This document shows, one piece after another, positions 17,762 through 27,595 of a stretch of DNA of 64,000 bases. A program made the translations under genes and the position numbers. The stretch comes from Rhodococcus qingshengii JCM 15477. Its GTDB lineage: Bacteria > Actinomycetota > Actinomycetes > Mycobacteriales > Mycobacteriaceae. Positions within the stretch are counted from its first letter, which is position 1; each line of letters opens with the position of its first letter. The stretch lies in NCBI RefSeq assembly GCF_023221595.1, contig NZ_CP096563.1:2276501-2340500 (forward strand). Direction: 5' to 3'. The notes beneath the pieces were generated by a model. It was not told the DNA's origin and searched no databases. It saw only the letters and a program-made list of their open reading frames with translations.

Positions 17762-19030
17762 GTGACCGGCAACAACGATCCCGCGCAGATCCCCGCCCGC
17801 CCGACCACCCCTCGACCGGCAAAAGCATCCATGCCCGTCGTCACCATGATCGGTGGCGGACAGTTGGCCAGGATGACTCACCAGGCGGCGGTGGCCCTGG
17901 GCCAGACGCTCCGAGTGCTCTCCGGGACTTCGGACGAGCCGGCAGCTCAGGTCAGCCCCGACGTCGTGCTCGGCAGCCACACCGACCTCGATGCTCTCCG
18001 CCGTGCAGCGGTCGGTTCCAATGCACTGACCTTCGACCACGAGCACGTGCCGACCGAGCACCTCGAGGTTCTTGTTGCCGAAGGCGTGAACGTTCAGCCG
18101 CCGCCGCAGGCTCTGATCTTCGCTCAGGACAAACTGCTCATGCGTCGCAAACTTGCCGAACTGGGCGCACCCGTACCCGCGTACGCCGAAGTGACGTGGG
18201 CGGAAGACGTCGTGCGTTTCGGCTCCGAACACGGTTGGCCGCTCGTCATCAAGGCAACACGCGGAGGCTACGACGGCCGCGGCGTCTGGATCACCGACGA
18301 TCAGGACGAAGCAGAAGCCATCGTCACCGAGCAGCTGAACAAGGGTGTTCCGCTGATCGTCGAGGAAATGGTCTCGATGCGTCGGGAGCTGTCCGCCATG
18401 GTGGCGCGGTCGCCGTTCGGACAGGGCGCTACGTGGCCGGTCGTGGAAACGGTTCAGCGCAACGGCCAGTGTGCCGTCGTGATCGCACCTGCCCCCGAGC
18501 TTTCGAGTGCCGTTGCCGAGGAAGCTGAACAGTTGGCGCTGCGCATCGCGTCGGAGCTCGGTGTGGTCGGCTCCATGGCCGTCGAACTGTTCGAGACGAC
18601 CGACGGCACTCTCGTGGTCAACGAGTTGGCGATGCGCCCGCACAACTCCGGTCACTGGACGATGGACGGCGCCCGCACCTCTCAGTTCGAGCAGCACCTG
18701 CGCGCGGTTCTCGACTACCCGCTCGGAGATACGTCGCCGATCGCGCCGGTCACCGTGATGGCCAACGTTCTCGGTGCGCCGGAAGCTCCCGAGATGACGA
18801 TGGACGAGCGCGTCCATCACCTGTTCGCGCGGATGCCTGACGCGAAGATCCACCTGTACGGCAAGGGTGAGCGCAAGGATCGCAAGATCGGACACGTCAA
18901 CATCGTGGGCGTCGCCGGATCCATCGACGATCCGAATTACGTTGCCGCAGTTCGGGAACGCGCCGAGCGCGCAGCACATTGGCTTTCGTACGCAGTTTGG
19001 ACCGACGGATGGGATGTACACGGTGAGTGA
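17762..19030 (+). CDS. purK: 5-(Carboxyamino)imidazole ribonucleotide synthase
   Basis: 422 residues, an ATP-grasp enzyme. N-terminal [15 protein letters not shown] (about residue 30) and the ATP-grasp core [14 protein letters not shown] (about 160), with [18 protein letters not shown] (about 285) as the PurK signature. It makes N5-CAIR from AIR, ATP and bicarbonate in purine synthesis. GTG start at 17762; the first 20 or so residues are a variable extension. Its end overlaps the start of purE, the next enzyme. Confidence 0.94.
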   Translation: MTGNNDPAQIPARPTTPRPAKASMPVVTMIGGGQLARMTHQAAVALGQTLRVLSGTSDEPAAQVSPDVVLGSHTDLDALRRAAVGSNALTFDHEHVPTEHLEVLVAEGVNVQPPPQALIFAQDKLLMRRKLAELGAPVPAYAEVTWAEDVVRFGSEHGWPLVIKATRGGYDGRGVWITDDQDEAEAIVTEQLNKGVPLIVEEMVSMRRELSAMVARSPFGQGATWPVVETVQRNGQCAVVIAPAPELSSAVAEEAEQLALRIASELGVVGSMAVELFETTDGTLVVNELAMRPHNSGHWTMDGARTSQFEQHLRAVLDYPLGDTSPIAPVTVMANVLGAPEAPEMTMDERVHHLFARMPDAKIHLYGKGERKDRKIGHVNIVGVAGSIDDPNYVAAVRERAERAAHWLSYAVWTDGWDVHGE

Positions 19031-19526
19031 GAGCGCGCAGGTCGGCCTGATCATGGGCAGCGATTCGGATTGGCCGACCATGGAAGCTGCAGCCGAAGCT
19101 TTGGCCGAGTTCGGTATCCGCTTCGAGGTCGGTGTCGTCTCGGCGCACCGCACGCCTCAGCGGATGCTCGACTACGCCAAGGAAGCTTCCGGCCGCGGAA
19201 TCAAGGTCATCATCGCCGGTGCCGGTGGCGCCGCGCATCTTCCGGGCATGGTTGCCTCGGCCACGCCGTTGCCCGTCATCGGTGTTCCGGTGCCGCTCAA
19301 GTACCTCGACGGTATGGATTCGCTGCTTTCGATCGTCCAGATGCCGGCCGGCGTCCCGGTGGCGACAGTGTCGATCGGCGGCGCTCGCAACGCCGGTCTG
19401 CTGGCTGCTCGGATTCTCGGTGCTTCGGATCCCGCACTGCAGCAGCGGATGGTGGCGTTCCAGGAGAGCCTCGAGTCGATGGTGCTCGACAAGGACAAGG
19501 CGCTCCGCGAAAAACTGCTGGGCTGA
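19014..19526 (+). CDS. purE: 5-(Carboxyamino)imidazole ribonucleotide mutase
   Basis: 170 residues. Signature [13 protein letters not shown] at the N-terminus, [10 protein letters not shown] (about 45) and [14 protein letters not shown] (about 70). It converts N5-CAIR, the purK product, to CAIR. It starts inside purK at ATG 19014, or at GTG 19023, which has GGGATG upstream; the two differ by three residues. Translational coupling with purK is likely. Counterpart of Rv3275c. Confidence 0.94.
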   Translation: MYTVSESAQVGLIMGSDSDWPTMEAAAEALAEFGIRFEVGVVSAHRTPQRMLDYAKEASGRGIKVIIAGAGGAAHLPGMVASATPLPVIGVPVPLKYLDGMDSLLSIVQMPAGVPVATVSIGGARNAGLLAARILGASDPALQQRMVAFQESLESMVLDKDKALREKLLG

Positions 19527-19533
19527 TCTTCTC

Positions 19534-19911
19534 GTGTGTGCACGACGCGGGCTGCCGCTGATCCGAGCGAGTCGGGGCAGCGCGCAGTCCGCGTTCGTCA
19601 CCCGCGTCGCCCTGCTGTACGCCAGGATTCTCGGCGCGGACATCCGCTTCGACGACGAGTTCGGAATCTTTGTCGCCTCCGGACTGCGCTGCGGGTTCGC
19701 CAGAGGCGGAACAACTCTCGGTGGTGTATATCTCACGCGGCGGAACACGACTCGATCCGTCCTTCGTCACGAGGCCGTTCATGCAGACCAATGGGCCAGG
19801 TACGGAATCATATTCGGGTTGTTGTACCTGCGTGAGGAACTGCGTCATCGCGGGCCGCGCAACCGCTTCGAAATCGAGGCCGGTCTCGAAGACGGCGGTT
19901 ACCGCACCTGA
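19534..19911 (+). CDS. Small HExxH-motif protein, function unknown
   Basis: 125 residues beginning at GTG 19534, eight bases after purE. The central part has GLRCGFARGGTTLGGVYLTR, followed by LRHEAVHADQWARYG, in which HEAVH matches the HExxH zinc-protease signature, and an EIEAGLEDGGYRT end. Similar short actinobacterial proteins are often labelled 'Fe-S oxidoreductase', but no cysteine cluster is visible (only two Cys). The coding frame is supported by position after purE and by the compact motif; the start is uncertain. It could be a zinc-binding protein rather than a protease. Confidence 0.6.
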   Translation: MCARRGLPLIRASRGSAQSAFVTRVALLYARILGADIRFDDEFGIFVASGLRCGFARGGTTLGGVYLTRRNTTRSVLRHEAVHADQWARYGIIFGLLYLREELRHRGPRNRFEIEAGLEDGGYRT

Positions 19912-19946
19912 GTGAAAGCTCGTCAGTAAAAGCTACTCTTGGCGGC

Positions 19947-21134
19947 ATGGCTCGTTTTCCGACTAGTGAACGCTTCGTCCGCTGGAGCGCGGAACATGCT
20001 CGCGGTGTGGACATCTGCATTGCGACGGTTGCCGCACTGTTCAGCGTTGTCGTTGCGGTCGAGGCGAGTCCGCTGGCGGTGTTCATCTCGCTGGGTATGA
20101 CCGTTCCGTTGGCGTGGCGACGCTCGCGCCCCGAACTCTCCGGCATGGTGATCGCAGGGTTCGCAGTTCTACACGTGATTTTCATCGGCAACACACTGCT
20201 CGCATCGGCCGTTGTCGTCCCCATCTCCCTGTACGCGCTGGCCGCCTATGGTGCTCGGTGGAGTTCACTCACCGGGCTGGTGCTCGCGTTGCTCGGCTCG
20301 ATTGCCGGGACTGTTCGATACTTCGGCTACGACGGAATCCCGGTGTCCTCGCAGGTCATGCAGTCCGTGGCCGTCATGATCTTCATGCTCGCGGTCTGGG
20401 CGTTCGGTGATTTGCGTCGAGTTCGTACCAAACAATTGGAAGGTCTGACCGAGCGCGCACGGTTGCTCGAACTCGAGCGTGCGCAGGAAGCGGAAATCGC
20501 GACGATCAGCGAACGCTCGAGGATTGCGCGCGAGATGCACGACATCGTCGCGCATTCGTTGACCGTTGTCATCGCTCAGGCCGACGGTGGACGCTACAGC
20601 GCGGCCAAGGATCCTCAGGCTGCAATTCAGGCACTCGAAACAATTGCCTCCACCGGCCGCCAAGCGTTGACCGACATGCGATCGCTGCTGTCCGTCCTGC
20701 GTGAGGACACGCCCCGTGATTTCTCGGTGATCCCGGGCGCCGGCGACATCGACAGTCTCTTCCACGAGTTACGCAGCAGCGGACTCGACATCGCCGTCAG
20801 CGTGACCGGGGAACCACGCGAACTCTCTGCGGGTGCGGGGTTGACGGCGTATCGCATCGTGCAGGAATCGCTGACGAACGTTCTCAAACATGCGGGGCCT
20901 GGAGCACAGGCGAGCGTCGAGATGACTTGGGCTGAAACCGAACTCGTTCTCGGTATCACCGACGACGGACGAGGCGGCAGCGCCGCGCTGGTCGAATCGT
21001 CACCAGGCGGACAGGGACTGATCGGAATGGCCGAGCGAGCCAAGCTGCACGGAGGCAAAGTGACCGCCGGACCGAAATCAGGCGGCGGATACAGCGTCCG
21101 GGCCGTCTTGCCGTACGAACGAACGTCTGGGTAG
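19947..21134 (+). CDS. NarL-type sensor histidine kinase
   Basis: 395 residues. Four or five membrane helices in the first 155 residues, no obvious extracytoplasmic domain, then a dimerisation helix and HisKA_3 motif SRIAREMHDIVAHSLTVVI with H198. The ATPase domain has DDGRGG and PGGQGLIGMAERA. Pairs with the LuxR-type regulator 35 bases downstream and precedes an ABC-FtsX exporter, the arrangement of intramembrane-sensing envelope or antibiotic-response systems. ATG at 19947. Confidence 0.9.
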   Translation: MARFPTSERFVRWSAEHARGVDICIATVAALFSVVVAVEASPLAVFISLGMTVPLAWRRSRPELSGMVIAGFAVLHVIFIGNTLLASAVVVPISLYALAAYGARWSSLTGLVLALLGSIAGTVRYFGYDGIPVSSQVMQSVAVMIFMLAVWAFGDLRRVRTKQLEGLTERARLLELERAQEAEIATISERSRIAREMHDIVAHSLTVVIAQADGGRYSAAKDPQAAIQALETIASTGRQALTDMRSLLSVLREDTPRDFSVIPGAGDIDSLFHELRSSGLDIAVSVTGEPRELSAGAGLTAYRIVQESLTNVLKHAGPGAQASVEMTWAETELVLGITDDGRGGSAALVESSPGGQGLIGMAERAKLHGGKVTAGPKSGGGYSVRAVLPYERTSG

Positions 21135-21169
21135 GTCTTGAAACGTCCGAAGGTCTTAAGGTGAGTGGC

Positions 21170-21862
21170 ATGGACGAACACGTGGCTCCGATCGCAGTGG
21201 CACTGATCGACGATCAGCAGCTGGTCCGCGCAGGTTTTCGAATGGTCATCGACTCACAGCCGGATCTGTCGGTGGTTGTCGAGGCTTCGGACGGTCAGCA
21301 GGCGTTGACCGAGTTGGCCGCCCGTCATGTCGACGTCGTTCTGATGGATGTCCAGATGCCGAAGATGGACGGCATCGAGGCGACTCGTCGGCTCCTGGCC
21401 GACCCCGATGCGCCGAAGGTCGTGGTGCTCACCACCTTCGACAACGACGAGTACGTGATGTCGGCTATCCGGGCGGGCGCCAGTGGTTTCCTGCTCAAGG
21501 ACGTGCCACCGGAGCAGTTGCTCGACGCCATCCGCACCGTGCACCGCGGGGACGCGGTGATCGAAGCCCGGGCCACTCGGCGACTGCTTCAGCACGTCGG
21601 ACCGCTCCTGGAAGGCTCGGCGCCCGAAGCGCAGTTGCCCGAAGAGTTGACGCCGCGCGAGGTCGAGGTGCTCGAAGCCATGGCGTACGGGCTGTCGAAT
21701 TCGGAGATCGCTGCGAAATTCCACGTCTCCGAGACGACAGTGAAAACCCATGTCGGACGGGTTCTTTCGAAGACTCATTCTCGTGATCGTGTACAGGCAG
21801 TCGTCTTCGCCTTCCAGATCGGACTTGTCCGGCGCGCAGATCTCCTCGGCACCGAGGGCTGA
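21170..21862 (+). CDS. NarL/LuxR-family response regulator
   Basis: 230 residues from ATG 21170. Receiver with DD near 14, phospho-acceptor D60 (VVLMDVQMPKMDG) and Lys in FLLKDVPP. LuxR helix-turn-helix at the C-terminus: ELTPREVEVLEAMAYGLSNSEIA and VKTHVGRVLSK. AAGGTG lies six bases before this ATG, so it is preferred to GTG 21161. Likely controls the ABC-FtsX pair starting 135 bases downstream. Confidence 0.92.
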   Translation: MDEHVAPIAVALIDDQQLVRAGFRMVIDSQPDLSVVVEASDGQQALTELAARHVDVVLMDVQMPKMDGIEATRRLLADPDAPKVVVLTTFDNDEYVMSAIRAGASGFLLKDVPPEQLLDAIRTVHRGDAVIEARATRRLLQHVGPLLEGSAPEAQLPEELTPREVEVLEAMAYGLSNSEIAAKFHVSETTVKTHVGRVLSKTHSRDRVQAVVFAFQIGLVRRADLLGTEG

Positions 21863-21996
21863 CACGCCGCCCTGTCCAGTCCTACCCCGGGATGACACCG
21901 GGCTCTCCAAGATCGCCCCGCACTCCGACGCGGAGACCACTTGCGCTGCAATAACGTCGATTCCGTCATAGCGAGAAGCTTTACGGAGGGCAAAAA

Positions 21997-22794
21997 ATGC
22001 ATGCGCACACCACGACGGAACCAGCCGCAGTGCCGGCGATCACTGCCCGCGGTGTCACCAAGGTGTACGGCACCGGTGAGACCACGGTTCACGCGCTCGG
22101 TGGAGTCGACGTGGACTTCGGTCGCGAGCGGTTCACCGCGATCATGGGCCCGTCCGGCTCCGGAAAGTCGACGCTCATGCACTGCCTGGCCGGACTCGAC
22201 ACGGTCTCGGGTGGGCAGGTTTTCCTGGGCGACACCGAAGTCACGAAACTCGGCGACACGGAGCTCACCGAACTGCGACGCGAGCGAATCGGATTCGTCT
22301 TCCAAGCGTTCAACCTGCTACCGGTGCTCACTGCTCGGGAGAACATGCTGCTGCCGATGAAGCTGGCAGGTAGTGAACCCTCGCCCGAGTGGATGGACGA
22401 GGTGATCGGCAAGCTGGGCCTGTCGCAGCGTCTCGATCACCTGCCGCACGAATTGTCGGGCGGTCAGCAGCAACGCGTAGCCGTCGCCCGCGCACTACTG
22501 CCGCAGCCCGACGTGATCTTTGCCGACGAGCCCACCGGCAACCTGGATTCCCGTTCCGGGACAGAGGTTCTGGGACTCTTGCGGACCAGTGTCCGGGAGA
22601 CCGGTCAGACCGTCGTCATGGTGACGCACGATCCGGTGGCGGCGTCGTACGCGGATCGAGTCGTGTTGATCGCGGACGGGCGTATAGCCGGAGAGATCGA
22701 CCATCCCACCGTCGACTCGGTGATCGGTGCCATGCGAGCTCTCGGTGCCGACGACCTGGCCGATGTTCCTGCAGTTTCGGGTGCACTGCGATGA
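21997..22794 (+). CDS. ABC transporter ATP-binding protein (MacB/LolD type)
   Basis: 265 residues. Walker A GPSGSGKST (about 52), Q-loop FVFQAFNLLP, ABC signature LSGGQQQRVAVARAL (about 155) and Walker B VIFADEPTGNLDS, with the switch His in VTHD. It powers the FtsX-type permease that starts on its stop codon (ATGA). Such pairs extrude peptides or lipids or mechanically drive envelope proteins. ATG at 21997 with GGAGG nearby. Confidence 0.93.
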   Translation: MHAHTTTEPAAVPAITARGVTKVYGTGETTVHALGGVDVDFGRERFTAIMGPSGSGKSTLMHCLAGLDTVSGGQVFLGDTEVTKLGDTELTELRRERIGFVFQAFNLLPVLTARENMLLPMKLAGSEPSPEWMDEVIGKLGLSQRLDHLPHELSGGQQQRVAVARALLPQPDVIFADEPTGNLDSRSGTEVLGLLRTSVRETGQTVVMVTHDPVAASYADRVVLIADGRIAGEIDHPTVDSVIGAMRALGADDLADVPAVSGALR

Positions 22795-25241
22795 GAGGTC
22801 TGGCTTTTGCGCAGGCGCGGGCACATGCCGGGCGCTATGTGGCGTCGATACTCGCGGTGGTGATCGCCGTCGGATACATCGTCGCGACTTTGACCTTGAG
22901 CTCGACGGTCGACGCGAGTGTGAGCAAATCACTTGCGACGCAATACGAAACCACAGATGTCGTCGCGTCCGGTCCAGGCGTGACGGAAGCTCTGCTGAGC
23001 GCGGTGCCGGGCGTCTCGGCGGTGGCCGACGACGTGTCGACGTATGTTCGTGTCGACTCCGAGGCAAAGGGCGCGTCCTACGGGGATGCGCTCTCGATTG
23101 CCGACAATCCCGAATTGCGTTGGGAGAGGGTGTCGGAGGGATCGATTCCGGCCGGTCTGGGGCAGGTGTTGGTGAGCGCGGACTCCGGGATACCGATCGG
23201 TGCCCGAATCACAGTCACGGCACGGGATTCGACGGTCGGTGCCGCCGCACCCACCGCGGAGATAGTCGGACTGGTCGACCTCTCCGGTTCGGCGCAACGA
23301 CTGGGCGGGATCAAGATATTCACCACCGCCGAGCAGGTGAGCGCGTGGGCCGGTGACAGTGCCGAACGTGAGTTCCGTGTCGCCGGTGACGGTTCACGCT
23401 CTCAGCAAGAACTCGTGGATTCGATCTCGAGCGCGTTGCCCGCGGACTCCACCGTGCTGACCGGCGACGAAGCCACAGACAACGCCGCAGCCGAATACAT
23501 GGGCGGCACCAAGATCCTCAGCACGGTGTTGCTCGCCTTCGGCGCCATCGCCGTTGTTGTTGCCGCGCTGGTGATCGCCAATACATTTGCCGTGCTGCTC
23601 GCGGCGCGCACTCAGGAACTCGCGTTGCTGCGATGCGTCGGCGCCACGGCCAAACAGGTTCGCCGGAGCATTCGCAGTGAAGCCGCGGCGGTCGGCGTGA
23701 TCGCCTCGGTGATCGGCGTCGGACTCGGTGTCGGACTTGCCTGGGCGATCGGTCGCGTAGCAACGGCCGCAGATGTGCCGGTTCCTCTTTCGTCACTGAG
23801 CGTCACCCCGGTGACCGTGCTCGTCGGTCTTGCCGTCGGCATCGTGATGACGATGCTCGCTGCATCTGCGCCCGGGCGGGCGGCAACGAGGCTCTCCCCG
23901 CTGGCAGCACTGCAGCCGATGGAGTCCAAGCCCGAGAGCGTTCAGGTATCGGTGGTGCGCCGGGTTCTCGGCGTCGTGACCCTGCTCGCGGGCATCGCGA
24001 TGACCGTCCTGGGAGTGACGAATCAGCAGGTGCCGGCGGCAACCGCCGGTGGACTGTTCTCGTTCCTGGGGATCGCGGCACTGTCCGGTCGAATCGTGCC
24101 TGCACTGATCAATGCGGCCGGCGGAGTGTTGGCGAGACTGATCGGTCCGGTGGGAAGCCTGGCAGCAGGCAACGCCGGTAGGAACCCACGCCGCACCTCG
24201 GCGACGGCCACCGCATTGTTGATCGGTGTTGCCTTGACGAGCACGCTCGTCGTGGGAATCGCGACGGTCAAGGAAGCCGCACCCGCGGCGATGGACAGTC
24301 AATTCCCCGTCGACGTCATGGTGAGCAGTTCAGGTTCGGCACCGCTTCCCGCAGGGTTGGGCACAGACATCGCCGCGGTCAACGGTGTCGGCGCGGTGAG
24401 CGGTCTGGACAAGGCCGAACTGACGATCGACGGGCGCGGTTCGTTGGCCGGATTCGGCGTCGACGCTGCTCGGGTGAAAGATGTTCTGCGTACCGAGATC
24501 TCGGTACCTGCGGCCGGTCAGTTGGTGCTCTCGCCCGCTGACCTGACCGAATACAAGCTCTCGGCGGGCGATACGGCGACGGTGCGTGGGGATCGCGGCG
24601 TCGTGAACGTCAGCGTGGTCGAGGGCGTGAAAGGTCAACCAGCACTACTGGATCGAGGCGATCTCGGTGCAGCGGCCACCGCGCCGACCACCGATTCGTA
24701 CTGGGTAAGGCTGGGGACGGATACTGACGAACAGGCTTTGGCCGCCACCGACCGCATCACCGAACTGGCACGCCAGGAAGCGCCGGGCAGCGATGTTCAG
24801 GGCATGACCGAGATGCGTTCAGCTCTCGATTCGATCCTCGACACCGTGCTCATGGTGGTTGCCGGATTGCTGTCGGTAGCGGTGTTGATCGCTTTGATCG
24901 GCGTCGGAAACACCATGGCACTGTCCGTTCTCGAACGGCGCCGCGAATCCGGACTGCTTCGCGCACTCGGACTGACCAAGAAGGGAATTCGAGCCATGTT
25001 GATCTGGGAAGCGCTGCTCGTGGCAGGAGTCGCATCGGTGATCGGAGTGCTGTTCGGGATGGTGTTCGGTGTAGCCGGTACCGCATCGGTATTCGGGATC
25101 GAGGACGTCGCCCTCAGCGCAGTGCCGTGGGTGCAGTTGGTAGCCATCGTGTTGATCGGCGGAATCTGCGGTGTGATCGCGTCACTGCTCCCCGCTAGGC
25201 GGGCGGGGCTGGTGTCACCGGTGACAGCTCTCGCGAGCTAG
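22791..25241 (+). CDS. FtsX-family ABC permease
   Basis: 816 residues. N-terminal helix (about 15-35), large extracytoplasmic domain, three helices (about 240-370) with the FtsX pattern RTQELALLRCVGATAKQVRRS, a central hydrophobic pair, a second extracytoplasmic domain, and three final helices with RRRESGLLRALGLTKKGIR. The duplicated FtsX module is typical of one-polypeptide permeases in Actinobacteria. Start ATG 22791 overlaps the ATPase stop. Probably a target of the NarL-type system upstream. Its stop is three bases from the stop of the convergent gene. Confidence 0.92.
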   Translation: MRGLAFAQARAHAGRYVASILAVVIAVGYIVATLTLSSTVDASVSKSLATQYETTDVVASGPGVTEALLSAVPGVSAVADDVSTYVRVDSEAKGASYGDALSIADNPELRWERVSEGSIPAGLGQVLVSADSGIPIGARITVTARDSTVGAAAPTAEIVGLVDLSGSAQRLGGIKIFTTAEQVSAWAGDSAEREFRVAGDGSRSQQELVDSISSALPADSTVLTGDEATDNAAAEYMGGTKILSTVLLAFGAIAVVVAALVIANTFAVLLAARTQELALLRCVGATAKQVRRSIRSEAAAVGVIASVIGVGLGVGLAWAIGRVATAADVPVPLSSLSVTPVTVLVGLAVGIVMTMLAASAPGRAATRLSPLAALQPMESKPESVQVSVVRRVLGVVTLLAGIAMTVLGVTNQQVPAATAGGLFSFLGIAALSGRIVPALINAAGGVLARLIGPVGSLAAGNAGRNPRRTSATATALLIGVALTSTLVVGIATVKEAAPAAMDSQFPVDVMVSSSGSAPLPAGLGTDIAAVNGVGAVSGLDKAELTIDGRGSLAGFGVDAARVKDVLRTEISVPAAGQLVLSPADLTEYKLSAGDTATVRGDRGVVNVSVVEGVKGQPALLDRGDLGAAATAPTTDSYWVRLGTDTDEQALAATDRITELARQEAPGSDVQGMTEMRSALDSILDTVLMVVAGLLSVAVLIALIGVGNTMALSVLERRRESGLLRALGLTKKGIRAMLIWEALLVAGVASVIGVLFGMVFGVAGTASVFGIEDVALSAVPWVQLVAIVLIGGICGVIASLLPARRAGLVSPVTALAS

Positions 25242-25244
25242 CGT

Positions 25245-25958
25245 TCAGAACTGTTTCGTGACCTTCTCGGTGCCCACTCGGCGCGCGGTAGCTTCCGCGT
25301 CCGGGTGGGCCACCTGCACGAGTGAGGCGCCCGCGGCGAGAACTGCCAGAAGCCCGTCGATCAATTCGTCTGCCGTGTCCCACGTGCGACTGGAGAGGAC
25401 ACGATCCGTCGACACCAATTCGACGTTCTTCGCCGATGCCCGTGCCGCGTCGATCGTGTCCGCTACGGACCGGCCTTCGAGCGCCGAACCGGCTCCGGCG
25501 CTACGGAACTGGTCGCCGTGCACACGGATGGAGGTTGCGTAGTCGGCGACGCCGAGCGGAAGATCGCTCAAACCTTTGCCGAACGCGTCGAGTGAGAGTG
25601 CGGCTACCTCCGGTACGTCCGCAACATCGTCCAGTCGGTCGGCAGTGACGAAAGCCAGTTCGGCGTCGGCGTCAGGGGAGAGGACCACCTCACCGCCTGC
25701 CCACCACACACCCAGCAAGACGGCGACGCTCTGCCAGTGCGCGGGAAGCAGCACGGCAACTTTGCCGCCCGGCGCGAGAGCGAACTCGTCGCGGACCATA
25801 TTCGCTGTCTTTGCCGCCCAGTTGGCCAGAGTGCTCGCAGACAATTCGATGCGCTCGCCGGTGGCGTCGTCGTAGTAGGTCACGCGAGGGCCGGCCGGGT
25901 CGGCAGCCAGGATCGGTCCGAGGAGGGCGTCGGTCAGGTTGTCTACAGGCGAAGGCAC
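25245..25958 (-). CDS. TIGR03089-family protein (AMP-ligase-like fragment)
   Basis: 237 residues. Resembles the N-terminal half of an acyl-CoA synthetase: an early RVTYYDDATGERIELSAS and a LLGVWWAGGEVV segment, but no AMP-binding P-loop and no C-terminal lid. This is the constant form of an actinobacterial family (TIGR03089, Rv3268), so it is not a recent truncation. Function unknown. It follows the LCP-protein gene in a convergent layout. ATG at 25958. Confidence 0.85.
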   Translation of the reverse strand: MPSPVDNLTDALLGPILAADPAGPRVTYYDDATGERIELSASTLANWAAKTANMVRDEFALAPGGKVAVLLPAHWQSVAVLLGVWWAGGEVVLSPDADAELAFVTADRLDDVADVPEVAALSLDAFGKGLSDLPLGVADYATSIRVHGDQFRSAGAGSALEGRSVADTIDAARASAKNVELVSTDRVLSSRTWDTADELIDGLLAVLAAGASLVQVAHPDAEATARRVGTEKVTKQF

Positions 25959-25996
25959 GTCGTCAGCTTACGCAGCCGTTCAGTTCACACAATTTT

Positions 25997-27529
25997 TCAG
26001 TTGACACAGCGCGGGCCGTTGGAGGCCGCGTCGATCGGCGGGCCGGGAGGGGCGGGAGTGGGGCTGGTCTCGGTGGTGCTCGACGATTCAGTCGTGCTTG
26101 TCGCTCCTTCGGACGGGGATACCGCGTCCGCGGACTGCGGGCCGCTGTAGTCCTCGGCAATGACAACCCGAACCTTGCCCGAGGACAATGACGAATCCGC
26201 CTTGACCGTAAGACCGCCGAGTGCCTCGGCGACCGCGAGTGCTGCGTCGTCGTCCGCGGACTTTGCGAACACCGTCGATTCGGTGACGTCGGAGCCGGTG
26301 TTGTTGCCGACCTGACCCTGCTTGTACCCGAGGGCACTCAACGCTTCGGAAACCCCGCTGGCCAACCCTGGGATGTCACTGGCGTTTGCGACGTCGACCG
26401 TGAGCGAGGACGCATTCACCGTGGTCGGTGCTTCGGAGGTCTCCTCCGAGTCCTCGCTGTCGGCGCCGACCAATCCGGCGATGTACTTCTTGACGGCCTT
26501 GGGATCGACCTTGACGATGGACTCGCCGTAATCGGTCATGCCGTTGATGTCGAGAACGGGAATGGTCTCGAATTGCACCTTGCCGCCGGCCAGATTCTGC
26601 AACTGCTTGGCGAATTCGATGATGTCCCAGTCGTCGTCGATCACGACGGAACGCTGGACAGCCGAGGTCAGCTGGCTGAGCTTGCCGGGGTCACTGAGGG
26701 TTTTTGCGCTGAGTACCTTGCTGACGAGAGAAGCCATGAACACCTGCTGGCGAACGATCCGGTCCAGGTCGCCGCGAGGAAGATCGTGTCGTTGTCGCAC
26801 GAAGCTCAGCGCGTCGGCACCGTCGAGTGTCTGTTTCCCGGCCGCGAAATTGGCTCCGGACATCGGTTCGTCTACCGGCGCGTTGAGGCACACGTCGACT
26901 CCGCCCACTGCGTTGGTCAGCAGGACGAATCCGAGTAGTCCGACTTCGGCGTAGTGATCGACGGTGATGCCGGTCAGATTCGCCACCGCTCCGATGAGCG
27001 CGGTCCGGCCGGCTTCCGTCGACTTCTTGTCTGCGTCGCTGTCGGACGACCCGTTGTTGACCAACTTCAGCCGTTCGGTTTCCTTGGTGGCACCGAACGC
27101 GGCGTTGATCTTCGACATACCGATACCCGGGACGTTGACGTACGCGTCGCGGGGAATCGAGATCGCGGTCGCGGAACTCCCGTCGTTGGGGACGCGGATC
27201 AAGATGATGGTGTCGGTATTGGACGCAACTTCCTCACCTGCGCGCAACGAGTCGAGCTCGCTTTGTGAGAGCGGGTTGCCGTGCGCGTCCGTTCGACTGT
27301 CCGTTCCCACCATCAGAATGTCGATGGCGCCGTCCTTGCCGCCACCGAGGCCGAGTCCGCTGGCAGTGGCAAGGCTGTTTCTCAACGAGTCCACACCCCG
27401 CCACGCGAACCCGGTGACCAGCAGTACGAGCACGGACAGCACCGCGACCGCTATGCGAGCCGGGCTCGTCTTGGTCCGAATCGGCGCAGGTCGTGGACGC
27501 GCGCGGCGCTGCGGTTGCTGGTGGGACAC
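25997..27529 (-). CDS. LytR-CpsA-Psr (LCP) family wall-polymer ligase
   Basis: 510 residues. Basic cytoplasmic start, one membrane helix (about 25-45), LCP catalytic domain (about 70-310) with ILMVGTDSRTDAHGN, AISIPRDAYVNVPG and FVRQRHDLPRGDLDRI, then a LytR_C domain (about 370-460) and a Ser/Thr/Pro-rich tail. Such enzymes transfer lipid-linked arabinogalactan to peptidoglycan; its mycobacterial counterpart Rv3267 is Lcp1. Divergent from rmlD and near wbbL, which build the rhamnose linker of that same polymer. ATG at 27529. Confidence 0.92.
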   Translation of the reverse strand: MSHQQPQRRARPRPAPIRTKTSPARIAVAVLSVLVLLVTGFAWRGVDSLRNSLATASGLGLGGGKDGAIDILMVGTDSRTDAHGNPLSQSELDSLRAGEEVASNTDTIILIRVPNDGSSATAISIPRDAYVNVPGIGMSKINAAFGATKETERLKLVNNGSSDSDADKKSTEAGRTALIGAVANLTGITVDHYAEVGLLGFVLLTNAVGGVDVCLNAPVDEPMSGANFAAGKQTLDGADALSFVRQRHDLPRGDLDRIVRQQVFMASLVSKVLSAKTLSDPGKLSQLTSAVQRSVVIDDDWDIIEFAKQLQNLAGGKVQFETIPVLDINGMTDYGESIVKVDPKAVKKYIAGLVGADSEDSEETSEAPTTVNASSLTVDVANASDIPGLASGVSEALSALGYKQGQVGNNTGSDVTESTVFAKSADDDAALAVAEALGGLTVKADSSLSSGKVRVVIAEDYSGPQSADAVSPSEGATSTTESSSTTETSPTPAPPGPPIDAASNGPRCVN

Positions 27530-27595
27530 CCCTTCAGGTTACTGGTCCGATGCTCGGCCGCGGGTACCTCGACGCGGCGTGCCAGACTCAACCGT

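Noticed and set aside
25245..25958. Truncated acyl-CoA synthetase (pseudogene)
   Set aside because: The short form is the normal length of the TIGR03089 family, so it is not recent decay.
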